A stretch of 64,000 nt of DNA from a virus. Both the position numbers and the translations under genes were made by a program. Location of the stretch: IMG/VR virus record IMGVR_UViG_3300042691_038490, positions 1 to 64,000 of that record, one strand, 5' to 3'. Shown here in pieces: positions 34,873-43,265 of the stretch (positions within the stretch are counted from its first letter, which is position 1; the number at the start of each line of letters is the position of its first letter). The notes under the pieces are model-generated. The model saw only the letters and a program-made list of their open reading frames with translations, had not been told where the DNA came from and searched no databases.

Positions 34873-35403
34873 TTACTCCTTTATCCATGCTGTGGTTTTT
34901 TGATTATCATCATCAATAAGAATACTATTAAATACTATAGCTCTATATTTATCTTCTATCCAATTTGTTATTCTTAGATGATATTCATTTTTATTTCCAG
35001 CAGCACCAACTGGCATAGTTCCATAATTACTATCGTAAATCCACAACATTCCTTTATACTCAAAAACGCATACAGCATGACCATAGAATTTAGGTATGTT
35101 TACTGTATATTCAATTTTTGTTTTATCGAACTCTACATCTACTGTAAGATCAGCTTTATAATGATATTGAAAAGCATAAATTTGCGCCCATGTATTTTCA
35201 TTAGATAATATATAATTAGCATTAGAAGCAAAAGTAACAGAATCAACAAAACAAGAATTAGGCAGCTTAGATATGCTATGGTTTCTAGCTAAATTAAATC
35301 CTATTTTGAGTGCATAGTAAGCTATTATCCCATTTATTAAAAGTACTAGTGTTAGTTTACTTTTCCATCCAAACCAATTGAATAAATTTTTAAGCTTATT
35401 CAC
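34873..35403 (-). CDS. Membrane-anchored papain-fold-like protein (Cys-His-Asp)
   Basis: 176 residues from a GTG start. It has one transmembrane helix (about 17-37) and then an extracytoplasmic domain with 'NSCFVDSVTFAS' (Cys51), 'YGHAVCVFEYKG' (His109) and 'WIYDSNYG' (Asp124). This order and spacing match cysteine peptidase or transglutaminase-like folds. It heads the group followed by three PEP-CTERM proteins, so processing or crosslinking of those proteins is a possible role. That role is inference; the catalytic triad is proposed by eye. Confidence 0.65.
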   Translation of the reverse strand: MNKLKNLFNWFGWKSKLTLVLLINGIIAYYALKIGFNLARNHSISKLPNSCFVDSVTFASNANYILSNENTWAQIYAFQYHYKADLTVDVEFDKTKIEYTVNIPKFYGHAVCVFEYKGMLWIYDSNYGTMPVGAAGNKNEYHLRITNWIEDKYRAIVFNSILIDDDNQKTTAWIKE

Positions 35404-35414
35404 TATCTCCTTGG

Positions 35415-35421
35415 ATTACAC
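35415..35421 (-). promoter_or_regulatory. Late-gene GTGTAAT motif
   Basis: GTGTAAT lies 11 nt before the GTG start at 35403, with AAGGAGAT in between as a possible ribosome site. It is at the head of the PEP-CTERM operon. Confidence 0.6.
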
Positions 35422-35439
35422 GCAGGAGTTGTATTTAAT

Positions 35440-36756
35440 TTATTTTTTATTTTTATAATCTTGCAGACAAGATTTAAATTTAGATTTATCGTCGCCTTGT
35501 TTGGTAGGAATACATTCTTTTAAAAACTCGTTAAATTTTTGACCTTCAGTGACCATCATTCCTTTATACTCTTCATCATCTTCCATATCATATTTTTCTT
35601 CTTTTTCATTTTCTGAAGCTTTACTTTTGCAGTGTTGCTTTTGACTAAAACCTTTTGGATTATTACAGTCTATACTTCTTTTGTATTTCATGCTCCATTT
35701 AGCTTCTATTTTTTGTAATTGAATTTCTGTTTTACCAAGCATATCGCCTTTCTTCCAAGTAGCGCCATCATTGGTTGCTTCATAAATTACCGCATATCCC
35801 ATATCTTCTGGAAGTTCACGAATCTCTTTGACGATACCTTCGCTACCATAGTGCTTGCATTGAGCATTAACATTTTTTACTTTATCTCCAACTTTAAACA
35901 TTGTTGCGCCTTCCATCTCTTCCATTTCTTCAGGTTCTTCGTCTTCTTTATTAAACATTACATAGTTATGAATTGTAATCATATAGTCTTCTGCTAGGGC
36001 AGCCATAGATTGTAAAAATGGTTCAGTAAGATTTTCTTTTACCATTGGATCGTTAACTTTATCCATTACGTTCTTTGCGTGTTGATAGATAGAATTAATT
36101 GAACCAACGATCATGCCATAGAAATCTTCTTTATAATCTTCATATTCGTCTTCGATATCTTCCACTTCTTCAACTTGAGCAAGTGAAGGATCTAGTTTTA
36201 AAAGTTCTTCTTGATCAAATTCTGTTGTTCCGTCCCATTCATATTCTTCTGCTTGAGCTCTTTTGATCGCTTCTGGACTTGGACGATCTTTAGAACCTTC
36301 TGGTGCTGGGCGATAATTTTTACCCATTCTTTTTTTCTTTTGTTGTATATTGTACCAAAGCCCTTTGCTTTTTGCTTGAATATCTATCTCTAGTAAGGAT
36401 TCAGTTTCTTTTTCCTCAGAAGATGCGCATCCTGGTTTTCCACAAGATCCTTTTGTATATTGAGTAACAGATTTTCCAGCTTCCCACATTTTACAACTCC
36501 AGTATCTTGCTTTATACTTTGGACCTGGATTATCATCGCAAGAGTGACGGGAACGAAAAGCTTTACGACGAGCTGGATCATCACGACGAATCTCCATATT
36601 TGGATCACCAAATTTAACCATTACAATATTACCCTTATCGTTCTTTACATAAACACCAAATTTCTTTTTGCTTCCTTGTGGAAGGCGGAATGGTTTATTT
36701 AATGGAGCTTTGCCCTTTTTAGCTGCTTTTAATTGCTCTGTAAAGTCTATTTCCAT
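35440..36756 (-). CDS. Phage head-associated protein with DNA-repair-like Cys motif
   Basis: 438 residues. The N-terminus contains 'KKKFGVYVKNDKGNIVMVKF', 'GDPNMEIRRDDPARRKAFR' and 'RHSCDDNPGPKYKARYWSC', a segment found in many large-phage proteins near the prohead genes. A long acidic helical middle and a C-terminal motif 'KRSIDCNNPKGFSQKQHC' follow, the latter also typical of phage head-associated proteins. It is probably virion-associated or prohead core; precise function unknown. Confidence 0.7.
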   Translation of the reverse strand: MEIDFTEQLKAAKKGKAPLNKPFRLPQGSKKKFGVYVKNDKGNIVMVKFGDPNMEIRRDDPARRKAFRSRHSCDDNPGPKYKARYWSCKMWEAGKSVTQYTKGSCGKPGCASSEEKETESLLEIDIQAKSKGLWYNIQQKKKRMGKNYRPAPEGSKDRPSPEAIKRAQAEEYEWDGTTEFDQEELLKLDPSLAQVEEVEDIEDEYEDYKEDFYGMIVGSINSIYQHAKNVMDKVNDPMVKENLTEPFLQSMAALAEDYMITIHNYVMFNKEDEEPEEMEEMEGATMFKVGDKVKNVNAQCKHYGSEGIVKEIRELPEDMGYAVIYEATNDGATWKKGDMLGKTEIQLQKIEAKWSMKYKRSIDCNNPKGFSQKQHCKSKASENEKEEKYDMEDDEEYKGMMVTEGQKFNEFLKECIPTKQGDDKSKFKSCLQDYKNKK

Positions 36757-36757
36757 A

Positions 36758-37369
36758 TTATATTAATGGTTCTTTAGCTAAGTTGGTTCTTTCCCAAGCT
36801 ATATATCTTGGTGTTTCAGCACTATAAACATTAACATCACCAACGTAAGCTTGATCACTTAAGCTTCCACCATCTCCTGCATCTTCATAAGAGCAGCCAG
36901 CTAGAACAAAGTTAAAACTTGAATTACTTGCAGCACTACTTCCATACTTTACATAAAGTTTTCCAGTTGCTAAATTTTGTAAAAATAATTCTCTACGATA
37001 TATATTATAATTTAATACTTTTGTGTTTGATGTTCCTACTGAATAGTTATTTATTCCTGTGCTTTGTTCTGGGAAATTTGTTACTGCATCAAATTGTTGA
37101 GTAAGATCTGCTTGGAAAACAATTGTACCTTGAACTCCCGCTGGATATGGATCGCCAGTGATAAATAGTTTATTGTCAATGCTTGTTGTTTCAGCTAATA
37201 TTCCACTTAAATAAGAATTTGGGCCAAATGTTCCAGCTGCTCCAGTTAGTATATCCTCTATGCTATCAAGTTTTCTCCAATCAAGACCTTTAAATCCTGT
37301 AAATCCAGGTTCTTCTGTGTAAACTTCTACTACATTTTTATTAAAATTTGGATCGTATACATTACCCAT
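36758..37369 (-). CDS. Virion structural protein sharing an N-terminal adaptor
   Basis: 203 residues. The first 30 residues ('VYDPNFNKNVVEVYTEEPG', 'FTGFKGLDWRKLD') are nearly identical to those of the protein at 37413-38789, so both probably dock on the same partner. The rest is beta-rich ('TKVLNYNIYRRELFLQNLA'). It starts 1 nt after the next gene's stop region and has a GTGTAAT motif 10 nt upstream. Confidence 0.75.
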   Translation of the reverse strand: MGNVYDPNFNKNVVEVYTEEPGFTGFKGLDWRKLDSIEDILTGAAGTFGPNSYLSGILAETTSIDNKLFITGDPYPAGVQGTIVFQADLTQQFDAVTNFPEQSTGINNYSVGTSNTKVLNYNIYRRELFLQNLATGKLYVKYGSSAASNSSFNFVLAGCSYEDAGDGGSLSDQAYVGDVNVYSAETPRYIAWERTNLAKEPLI

Positions 37370-37379
37370 AGTAAATATT

Positions 37380-37386
37380 ATTACAC
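37380..37386 (-). promoter_or_regulatory. Late-gene GTGTAAT motif
   Basis: GTGTAAT lies 10 nt before the ATG at 37369. Confidence 0.65.
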
Positions 37387-37412
37387 TTTAAAAATAAAAA
37401 ATATATTATAAA

Positions 37413-38789
37413 TTATCTAGTTTCTCGCCATTGTAAGCTTGCTAAGGTATTTGTTGAAGTATTGTTAGATGTAGACATATTCTTAAGTAAAATAGCAAAA
37501 ATATTACTATCTGTACTATCTATATTTTGACTAATATAACCTCTCTTGGCAGATGTTATACTTCCTAGGTTTGTGGATGCTGATATTGTATTTCCTTGAC
37601 CACCAGGAGCAACTGTAGTAAATCCAGCAGAAAACATATTAGCTCCAGCAAGATTATATCCTGTTGCATTTATATTATATTCAACTACGCTAGTATCATC
37701 TGCGCTAACCCATGATCCACCAATTAATGATGCTCCACTTGGAAGGCGCCAAAATTCATAAGAACAAGTTTGACTAACGCTATAAAGTTGTGATGTTCCT
37801 AATCTAACTACACTTCTATTTGGTTGACCAAAATATCCGGTTTTTAATCTAATTGCTATAACTGGGATTGTAGTATTTTCGACAATATTTCTATAGCCAG
37901 TAGTTCTTGCAGCAAAATCTACTCCTGCTTCAGTATATCCACCTTCACTAAAAACTGTAGCGCAAATTTGATCCATCGAATCTGTACCCATTGAAGATGA
38001 TCCAGAATAATTTCTAATTTCACAACGAACCGGAAGATTTGGATTGCTAATGTATACTGAATCTTTTAAATTACTATTATAAAATTCATGAGCTGTTACA
38101 AATTTTCCTTCATGAACAAATCCAACTCTTACTCTACCAACTCCAAGCCATTCATAGTCTGTCCAAAATAGTTGTGTTTTAGTTGGATTTAAATTAAATT
38201 GTGAAAATCCGTTTCCATTGCATGTATCAGTATTCCAATTGATTTGTGGAATTAGTTCATTATATACATATCCAGAAACATTACTTCTTAATCCAAAATA
38301 TAAACCTCCATCTCCACTTTGCATGAGGTATATGCCATTTTTATCATCGAATAGTCCAATTCTTTTATTTGTTCCAGCTCTATATCCTGTAAAATTAAAA
38401 CTTTGTAAACTTACTTGACTTTTTCCTGGCATATAGTGATGATACATTCTGCTTTGATGAATTGTAAAATCATTAGTTCCAGTTCCAACTTGTAATACTG
38501 CTTTTGCTTTTAAGATATCAAATGAGATAGAAGAATTATTTCCACTTGTTTTTGTTAAGAGTTCTGTTTCTTCACCATAAACGTGAGAATAGTCTGCTAG
38601 AGTAAATGGTTCTGAAACTCTCATTCTTCCAAATGCATCAATATTTGTTGCGCTAGAAGAATTTCTTAAAAGAGATTCAATATCATCCAATTTATTCCAT
38701 TCTAAACCTTTAAATCCAGTGAATCCTGGTTCTTCTGTATAAACCTCAACAACATTTTTATTAAAATTTGGATCGTATATGTTAGACAT
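37413..38789 (-). CDS. Virion structural protein ('DAFGRMRVSEP' family)
   Basis: 458 residues. After the shared N-terminal adaptor (1-32) comes 'NIDAFGRMRVSEPFTLADYS', the opening of a structural protein family seen in many marine and freshwater phages, with the usual downstream features 'IHQSRMYHHYMPGKSQ' and 'DYEWLGVGRVRVGFVHEG'. It is a large beta-rich virion protein, likely head fibre or baseplate wedge-like. Confidence 0.8.
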   Translation of the reverse strand: MSNIYDPNFNKNVVEVYTEEPGFTGFKGLEWNKLDDIESLLRNSSSATNIDAFGRMRVSEPFTLADYSHVYGEETELLTKTSGNNSSISFDILKAKAVLQVGTGTNDFTIHQSRMYHHYMPGKSQVSLQSFNFTGYRAGTNKRIGLFDDKNGIYLMQSGDGGLYFGLRSNVSGYVYNELIPQINWNTDTCNGNGFSQFNLNPTKTQLFWTDYEWLGVGRVRVGFVHEGKFVTAHEFYNSNLKDSVYISNPNLPVRCEIRNYSGSSSMGTDSMDQICATVFSEGGYTEAGVDFAARTTGYRNIVENTTIPVIAIRLKTGYFGQPNRSVVRLGTSQLYSVSQTCSYEFWRLPSGASLIGGSWVSADDTSVVEYNINATGYNLAGANMFSAGFTTVAPGGQGNTISASTNLGSITSAKRGYISQNIDSTDSNIFAILLKNMSTSNNTSTNTLASLQWRETR

Positions 38790-38794
38790 ATAGA

Positions 38795-39082
38795 TTAATT
38801 TGTATGATAAATAATAGAAACCAATCCTGAAGTCTCTACATAGAGGTCATCTCCTCCACAATTTACTGTTGCTGGAAGATTATAATTACCTACTCCAACA
38901 TATAAAATTACTGCACCAGATGCATCTTTTATTTTAAATGTAGAATTTGCTGTGCAACTAACTCCAAGAAGATAAATATTTTTACCATTTCCTGGAGAGC
39001 TTAAAATAACACCATTTCCACTTCTGCTTACAGATAGAGCTTCTGCCTCAAATCCTGTGTCTCTAAAAAAATACTTTGACAT
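38795..39082 (-). CDS. Small virion protein
   Basis: 95 residues, beta-rich with 'NGVILSSPGNGKNIYLLGV' and 'ASGAVILYVGVGNYNLP', similar in style to small capsid-decorating or fibre proteins. It lies 5 nt upstream of the structural gene at 38789, and a GTGTAAT motif is 8 nt before its ATG. Confidence 0.7.
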   Translation of the reverse strand: MSKYFFRDTGFEAEALSVSRSGNGVILSSPGNGKNIYLLGVSCTANSTFKIKDASGAVILYVGVGNYNLPATVNCGGDDLYVETSGLVSIIYHTN

Positions 39083-39090
39083 ATAAAGCT

Positions 39091-39097
39091 ATTACAC
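39091..39097 (-). promoter_or_regulatory. Late-gene GTGTAAT motif
   Basis: GTGTAAT lies 8 nt before the ATG at 39082, just before the stop of the PhoH-like gene. Confidence 0.65.
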
Positions 39098-39098
39098 T

Positions 39099-39830
39099 TT
39101 ATTTTTTGCTATCTAGTTCTTCAAATTTTTCAATAATATAGGCTAATATATCATTTCTCATAATATCATCTGTGCCAAACTTAAATGTCATAATACCTTT
39201 ATCAGAACTTTTCTTATCATCAAAAAGGTTATATATTTTTTCAAATCCACTATTTTTAATATCTGATTGTCTAATATCACCAATTAATATAAGTTTACTA
39301 AATTTACCCATTCTTGTGGTAATTAATAATAAATCATGTATGCTTAAATTTTGGGCTTCGTCACATATAATATAACTCGCATTAATACTTAGCCCTCGCA
39401 AAAATCCTACTGGTAATCCTTTAACTCTTTCCTCCTTCAATAACCTTTCGACTTGTCCCTTTGGTAATAATTCATGAAGTTTATCCATTAATGGTTGGAG
39501 ATAAGGGTCTAGTTTACTATGAAGATCACCTTTAAGGAATCCAAGATTGTGGGTAGAACTTTCTACTGGATTTCGGATATAAAAAATTTCACCTATCTTT
39601 TTACTATTTAAAGCCTGTAAAGCTGCGTATACAGAAAGTAAACTTTTTGCTGTTCCTGCTGGACCTTTACAGAATACTATTTTTGTATCTTTTGATTGAA
39701 GAAGTTGTATAAATTTCTTTTGATTATCTGTCCATTGTAATTCGCGAATATCTAAGAAGCCTTCAATTTTATCTCTTTGAGGAACTACTGGTGACTTATC
39801 TTCTATCTTACGTTTATTTTTTTTAGACAT
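39099..39830 (-). CDS. PhoH-like ATPase
   Basis: 243 residues. RNA helicase-like P-loop ATPase: Walker A GPAGTAKS (56-63), 'FYIRNPVESSTHNLGFLKGD' after it, Walker B YIICDEAQN (Asp158, Glu159), and 'LIGDIRQSD' (sensor region). PhoH-like proteins are common in phages; proposed roles are in RNA metabolism and phosphate stress, none proven. The N-terminal 30 residues are basic and disordered. Confidence 0.9.
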   Translation of the reverse strand: MSKKNKRKIEDKSPVVPQRDKIEGFLDIRELQWTDNQKKFIQLLQSKDTKIVFCKGPAGTAKSLLSVYAALQALNSKKIGEIFYIRNPVESSTHNLGFLKGDLHSKLDPYLQPLMDKLHELLPKGQVERLLKEERVKGLPVGFLRGLSINASYIICDEAQNLSIHDLLLITTRMGKFSKLILIGDIRQSDIKNSGFEKIYNLFDDKKSSDKGIMTFKFGTDDIMRNDILAYIIEKFEELDSKK

Positions 39831-39846
39831 TATTACTTACTTAAAT

Positions 39847-39853
39847 ATTACAC
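39847..39853 (-). promoter_or_regulatory. Late-gene GTGTAAT motif
   Basis: GTGTAAT lies 16 nt before the PhoH-like ATG at 39830. Confidence 0.55.
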
Positions 39854-40632
39854 TATTTTATAATAAAATTGTTTAAATATTCTATATTTTTTAAAGCCAT
39901 GGGACTATTCTTGGCGTCGCGGATTAAATGTATGTACCCAGTTTTTGAATGTATTTTTACATTATAGTCTGTTCTAGAAAAAAGTGTTTTTATTTTTTTA
40001 TTTAAAATATTACAACTAATAGCAAAATAATATTGTTCACCTATACATGCTTTTAAATCTGATTTCATATAATAATTTGTTGCCCAAAAATTAGCATTAT
40101 CTTTATCTAAAATTGTTTTTAATGCTAAGCTTGAATATTTCTCAAAAAAATCTAAATCTTTTCCTCCTATTATTCCACAATTTGGCGCCCAATTAGATTT
40201 AAACTTATCTTCATAAAATTTATTAATACAATATTTTTCGAAAAAATGTAATTGATATCTTGCATCGCAACCTCTTTCTATAGATTGACAAAATATATCT
40301 GAATTAACTAAATCAAATGGTAATTTATTTACTAAAAAAACATCATAATCTAAATGTAAAAATGGATCTCCATAACTAGCAATCGTTTGATACGCTTTTA
40401 TTTTACCTAGACTCCAAACATTTTTATATTCTTTCGGTAAAGATTCAAGTTCTGTACTTATATTATTCCATTTAAAAATATTTTTTAAGATTTGTTCGCC
40501 TTTATAATCTGTTATTAAATTAATTTCATTGTAATGCTGTTTTGCGTAATAAAGGGCTACCTTCAATATATTAATAAATTGATATTGTTTAAATGTCTCT
40601 TCTTGTGTCCAGAAGGACATATAAACCTTCAT
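39853..40632 (-). CDS. Glycosyltransferase-like protein (DUF6734-like)
   Basis: 259 residues. It has 'SFWTQEETFKQYQFINIL', a nucleotide-sugar site with 'FLHLDYDVFL' (Asp95 and Asp97 as a DxD motif), 'NWAPNCGIIGG' and a C-terminal His. These match a group of small glycosyltransferases described as DUF6734. It could modify virion fibres or host surface glycans. Very AT-rich, Lys-rich composition like the methyltransferase at 16094-17326. Confidence 0.75.
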   Translation of the reverse strand: MKVYMSFWTQEETFKQYQFINILKVALYYAKQHYNEINLITDYKGEQILKNIFKWNNISTELESLPKEYKNVWSLGKIKAYQTIASYGDPFLHLDYDVFLVNKLPFDLVNSDIFCQSIERGCDARYQLHFFEKYCINKFYEDKFKSNWAPNCGIIGGKDLDFFEKYSSLALKTILDKDNANFWATNYYMKSDLKACIGEQYYFAISCNILNKKIKTLFSRTDYNVKIHSKTGYIHLIRDAKNSPMALKNIEYLNNFIIK

Positions 40633-40647
40633 AAATTTTTATAAATA

Positions 40648-40929
40648 TTAAACTAGAGCGTAACCTTTTTTAAATTTTAGATCTAATTCAAATGCATTTA
40701 CGGCCAAGCCACGATCAAATCTCTTAATAAAGTCTGCGCCTTTTTTTGGCATTTCAGCTATAAACATTTTTTTATCAATTTCTAAAATTACTTGAGATGG
40801 TAATACAGAAACATTAGTAATTTTTTTCTTCATCTTACTTTTGATTGCTCTAGCGATTGCACAATTTTGTGGATTAGCTTTTTCGCCTTCGAGAATATTT
40901 CTATCTGTTATCTTTAGGTTTTGTTTCAT
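40648..40929 (-). CDS. Small hypothetical protein
   Basis: 93 residues from the ATG at 40929, chosen because GGAGAA lies 7 nt before it; an ATG at 40941 is possible. It reads 'ITDRNILEGEKANPQNCAIA' then basic 'RAIKSKMKKKIT', a pattern common in small phage proteins of unknown function. It overlaps the 133-residue gene upstream by about 29 nt. Confidence 0.7.
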   Translation of the reverse strand: MKQNLKITDRNILEGEKANPQNCAIARAIKSKMKKKITNVSVLPSQVILEIDKKMFIAEMPKKGADFIKRFDRGLAVNAFELDLKFKKGYALV

Positions 40930-41302
40930 TCTTTTCTCCATTTTTGTTTTTATAAACTACTTCAAATGCTTTTGCTTTTGAATTTAATAGTTTAAAAGCT
41001 GCTTCAGATTCTTTTCTTATATCTTCATCGCTTATTATCCAGAATTTGCACCAACCTTCTGGATCTATTGGTCCTTGAATTAATTCACATCTTGGCGAAC
41101 TACCTTCAAGATAATAAAATACGCAATATTCACATTCTAAATTTTGTTCTTTAAATGGATTTTGAGCTGCGCTTATATACTGAATTCCATTTGGTCCAAG
41201 TCCACGGTCAAAATATCCATATGTTTGTAAATTAGTTACTATTTTAAGATAAAGATCTTTTTGGCGTTCTATTAATTTAGGAAATATAAGACCTTCGTTC
41301 AT
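40901..41302 (-). CDS. Cys-rich small protein, possible metal or Fe-S binding
   Basis: 133 residues with four conserved-looking Cys in 'CEYCVFYYLEGSSPRCELI' and 'EGWCKFWI', spacing that recalls high-potential iron-sulphur or small redox proteins of phages. The C-terminus is charged and disordered. Coupled to its upstream neighbour by ATGA overlap. Function unknown. Confidence 0.7.
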   Translation of the reverse strand: MNEGLIFPKLIERQKDLYLKIVTNLQTYGYFDRGLGPNGIQYISAAQNPFKEQNLECEYCVFYYLEGSSPRCELIQGPIDPEGWCKFWIISDEDIRKESEAAFKLLNSKAKAFEVVYKNKNGEKNETKPKDNR

Positions 41303-41937
41303 TTTATCTCATTTACACCATATTCGTAATTATCAGAATCTTCTGTGACCCACTTAGGACAATTTTCCACGCTATAGATATGACTATTAACTTTGCGTTC
41401 AATAAGATTTTGGCCTTGTTTAGTAACAAAGTTTGGATCATATAATCTTAATCTATTATTTGGTTGGATGGCAAAATTTCCATTGTCCAGTTGTAATACG
41501 TGACCACATTTATGCTGACCAGGATTCTCACTAAATCCAAAATTAAGTTCATTATAATCACTATGCGCCCAATCAAGTGTGAATAAGTATGTTCCAAAAT
41601 GTTCTTTACCAGTTCTAGATAAAAATTTTAATTTTTTATTTTGAAATATAGAGAATTTAGTTACTGCTATATGATAACTAAAACTGTCCCATAATTCTAA
41701 TTCGTGAATATCTTGTTCTGGAGTTCCTTCTTTTGAGCAAAATGCGCTAATTGGTGCATGCCACCAAATCCCACCATCTTCCATAATAAAGTTAAAAAGT
41801 GGCGCTTGAGATGGTAATGATGTTATTCCAAATACTAAAACTTGAAAATATTTATCATGAGAATCTTGCTGATTGCGTAAATAATTTCCTCTTACATAAC
41901 ATTCAATAGGTGGTATATTTGCGTTAAGAAAAGCCAT
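41299..41937 (-). CDS. Hypothetical protein
   Basis: 212 residues, not recognised. It is mixed alpha/beta with aromatic-rich segments ('EDGGIWWHAPISAFC', 'YLFTLDWAHSDYNELNFGFS', 'NGNFAIQPNNRLRLYDPNF'). No membrane segment. It heads a coupled group (41937, 41302, 40929) with a GTGTAAT motif 8 nt upstream. Confidence 0.75.
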   Translation of the reverse strand: MAFLNANIPPIECYVRGNYLRNQQDSHDKYFQVLVFGITSLPSQAPLFNFIMEDGGIWWHAPISAFCSKEGTPEQDIHELELWDSFSYHIAVTKFSIFQNKKLKFLSRTGKEHFGTYLFTLDWAHSDYNELNFGFSENPGQHKCGHVLQLDNGNFAIQPNNRLRLYDPNFVTKQGQNLIERKVNSHIYSVENCPKWVTEDSDNYEYGVNEIK

Positions 41938-41945
41938 TTTTCAGA

Positions 41946-41952
41946 ATTACAC
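41946..41952 (-). promoter_or_regulatory. Late-gene GTGTAAT motif
   Basis: GTGTAAT lies 8 nt before the ATG at 41937. Confidence 0.65.
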
Positions 41953-42392
41953 TAAATATAAACACTAAATATACTATCAAATTCAGCTTGAGACAAATAC
42001 AAGGCTTGACCGTTTTGTGGCTCTATAAATGTAATTTTAATTTCATTATTATCTTCTGTATATGCTATATTAATCGCATGACCATTACCATTTGAACGTT
42101 TGTAATGTATAACTCCAATTGCAATACTTTCAGCATCACTATCTATATTTTGTTGATAATAACCAGAAGAGAATACTTTAAATGCATCTGCAAAATTATC
42201 ACAATCCCATTTGTGAGACCAATTTAATAGTCTTATAGATCGCAGCCATGTTCTATATTTTGGATATATTTCATTTTCAATAATATCTTTTTTTGGACAA
42301 TAATAGCTTCTATCCGCTATTGTAAAATTTTTAGGTATTTTTTGGTTATTATTAAAAAATGGCCTAAGTAATTCTTTACCATCAACAATCAT
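41952..42392 (-). CDS. Papain/transglutaminase-fold-like protein
   Basis: 146 residues. 'KWDCDNFADAFKVF' (Cys64), 'NGNGHAINIAYTED' (His105) and 'TFIEPQNGQAL' (Glu124) form a Cys-His-acid order like papain-fold enzymes; similar phage proteins are annotated as transglutaminase-like. It may act on the host envelope or virion proteins. A second such protein, membrane-bound, lies at 34873-35403. Confidence 0.65.
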   Translation of the reverse strand: MIVDGKELLRPFFNNNQKIPKNFTIADRSYYCPKKDIIENEIYPKYRTWLRSIRLLNWSHKWDCDNFADAFKVFSSGYYQQNIDSDAESIAIGVIHYKRSNGNGHAINIAYTEDNNEIKITFIEPQNGQALYLSQAEFDSIFSVYI

Positions 42393-42399
42393 AAATTAT

Positions 42400-42406
42400 T
42401 TTACAC
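42400..42406 (-). promoter_or_regulatory. Late-gene motif, variant GTGTAAA
   Basis: GTGTAAA lies 7 nt before the ATG at 42392. It is back to back with the plus-strand copy at 42414-42420, a divergent pair 7 nt apart. Confidence 0.5.
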
Positions 42407-42413
42407 TTTATCT

Positions 42414-42420
42414 GTGTAAT
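42414..42420 (+). promoter_or_regulatory. Late-gene GTGTAAT motif (plus strand)
   Basis: GTGTAATATT lies 7 nt before the ATG at 42428. It shows that the motif works with gene direction and not with one strand. Confidence 0.65.
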
Positions 42421-42427
42421 ATTTTAT

Positions 42428-42637
42428 ATGCCAGCAGGAAAACAACATACATTTATTGGTAGAACAGTAGAAGGTTTAAATATATTTACAACTTATAAAG
42501 GTATATATAATAATTCAACAACTTATAATGTTGGAAATATTGTTAGATATGAGAACAGTTTTTACATCAGAATAAATAGCTCGGGCGCAGGAAATTTACC
42601 AACAGATGCTAATTATTGGTCAGTATATTCACAATAA
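42428..42637 (+). CDS. Small carbohydrate-binding-module-like protein
   Basis: 69 residues. 'YKGIYNNSTTYNVGNIVRYE' and 'LPTDANYWSVYSQ' resemble the chitin-binding (CBM5/12-like) repeat that occurs in phage fibres and lysins. It is the only structural-type gene on the plus strand at the module end and carries the GTGTAAT motif. Probably a virion accessory protein. Confidence 0.75.
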   Translation: MPAGKQHTFIGRTVEGLNIFTTYKGIYNNSTTYNVGNIVRYENSFYIRINSSGAGNLPTDANYWSVYSQ

Positions 42638-43018
42638 GTAAATCAAAAAGACCTTTTAATAAAAATAGCCCCCTGGAAATTTTGACCTTTAAGTATATTC
42701 CTTATTATTGATTTTTTATAGATTTCTAAAAAGGGGTAGGGATATACAGTATAAGCTAGATAAGATAGATATTAAGCTGTTTATTGTATTATTTAAATAA
42801 GGGTTAACATAGAGATAAGTATAGATAAGATAAATAAGTAATATAAATAGTATAATATTTGATGGAGATTGAAGATAGTACCCCCTCGACGCTTTTGCGA
42901 TCTCTGTTCGTCTAATTTTTTCAAAAATGGGGTGGTCATATGCAAAATAAAAGGGGATAGGGTAGCCCAAAAGTCATAAGTCATTGACTATCAATGAAAT
43001 TTAAATGATAAAAATCTC
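42638..43018. other. AT-rich hub without convincing genes
   Basis: The boundary between the late and early modules. It holds two similar G-run boxes, AAAAGGGGTAGGG (42728-42740) and AAAAGGGGATAGGG (42949-42962), around a run rich in GATAAG or AGATAG words (about 42757-42850). A half-copy of the intergenic repeat (CATTGACTATCAATG, 42982-42996) lies at the right. Reading frames here start only with TTG and look spurious. It could be a replication origin or transcription switch region. Confidence 0.45.
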
Positions 43019-43046
43019 TTGTGCAATCCCTAAAGTGTGATAGATT
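43019..43046 (+). promoter_or_regulatory. Early promoter, leaderless type
   Basis: TTGTGC, 16 nt ending TGA, TAGATT. The -10 box ends 6 nt before the ATG at 43053. Confidence 0.75.
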
Positions 43047-43052
43047 AAGAGT

Positions 43053-43226
43053 ATGAAAGTTAAAGCAAACATCAAGTTCGACCTAAACGAAACCATCAAA
43101 CGACTTGAGGCTATCACGGCAGGATACAAAGCATCCGCCCAACGCCTCGACAACATCGTGGCAGAAGCCCAAGCTAAGAAGGATGAAGCCCATCAGAAGT
43201 ATATGGGCGAACCCATCGTAAAATAA
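43053..43226 (+). CDS. Small coiled-coil early protein
   Basis: 57 residues, helical and charged: 'IKFDLNETIKRLEAITAGYK' then 'ASAQRLDNIVAEA'. It is paralogous to the 48-residue protein at 44780-44926 (IKFDLNETIRRLEEI). It opens the plus-strand early cluster and has a well-placed promoter whose predicted start is the ATG itself. Function unknown. Confidence 0.75.
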   Translation: MKVKANIKFDLNETIKRLEAITAGYKASAQRLDNIVAEAQAKKDEAHQKYMGEPIVK

Positions 43227-43265
43227 TCATTGACGAAACAACAACCAGAAAGCATACTAGCTCAA

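Noticed and set aside
42716-42984. Two overlapping minus-strand frames in the module boundary
   Set aside because: The start codons are weak, no early promoter or late motif fits, and the composition follows the local AT/GATAAG repeats.
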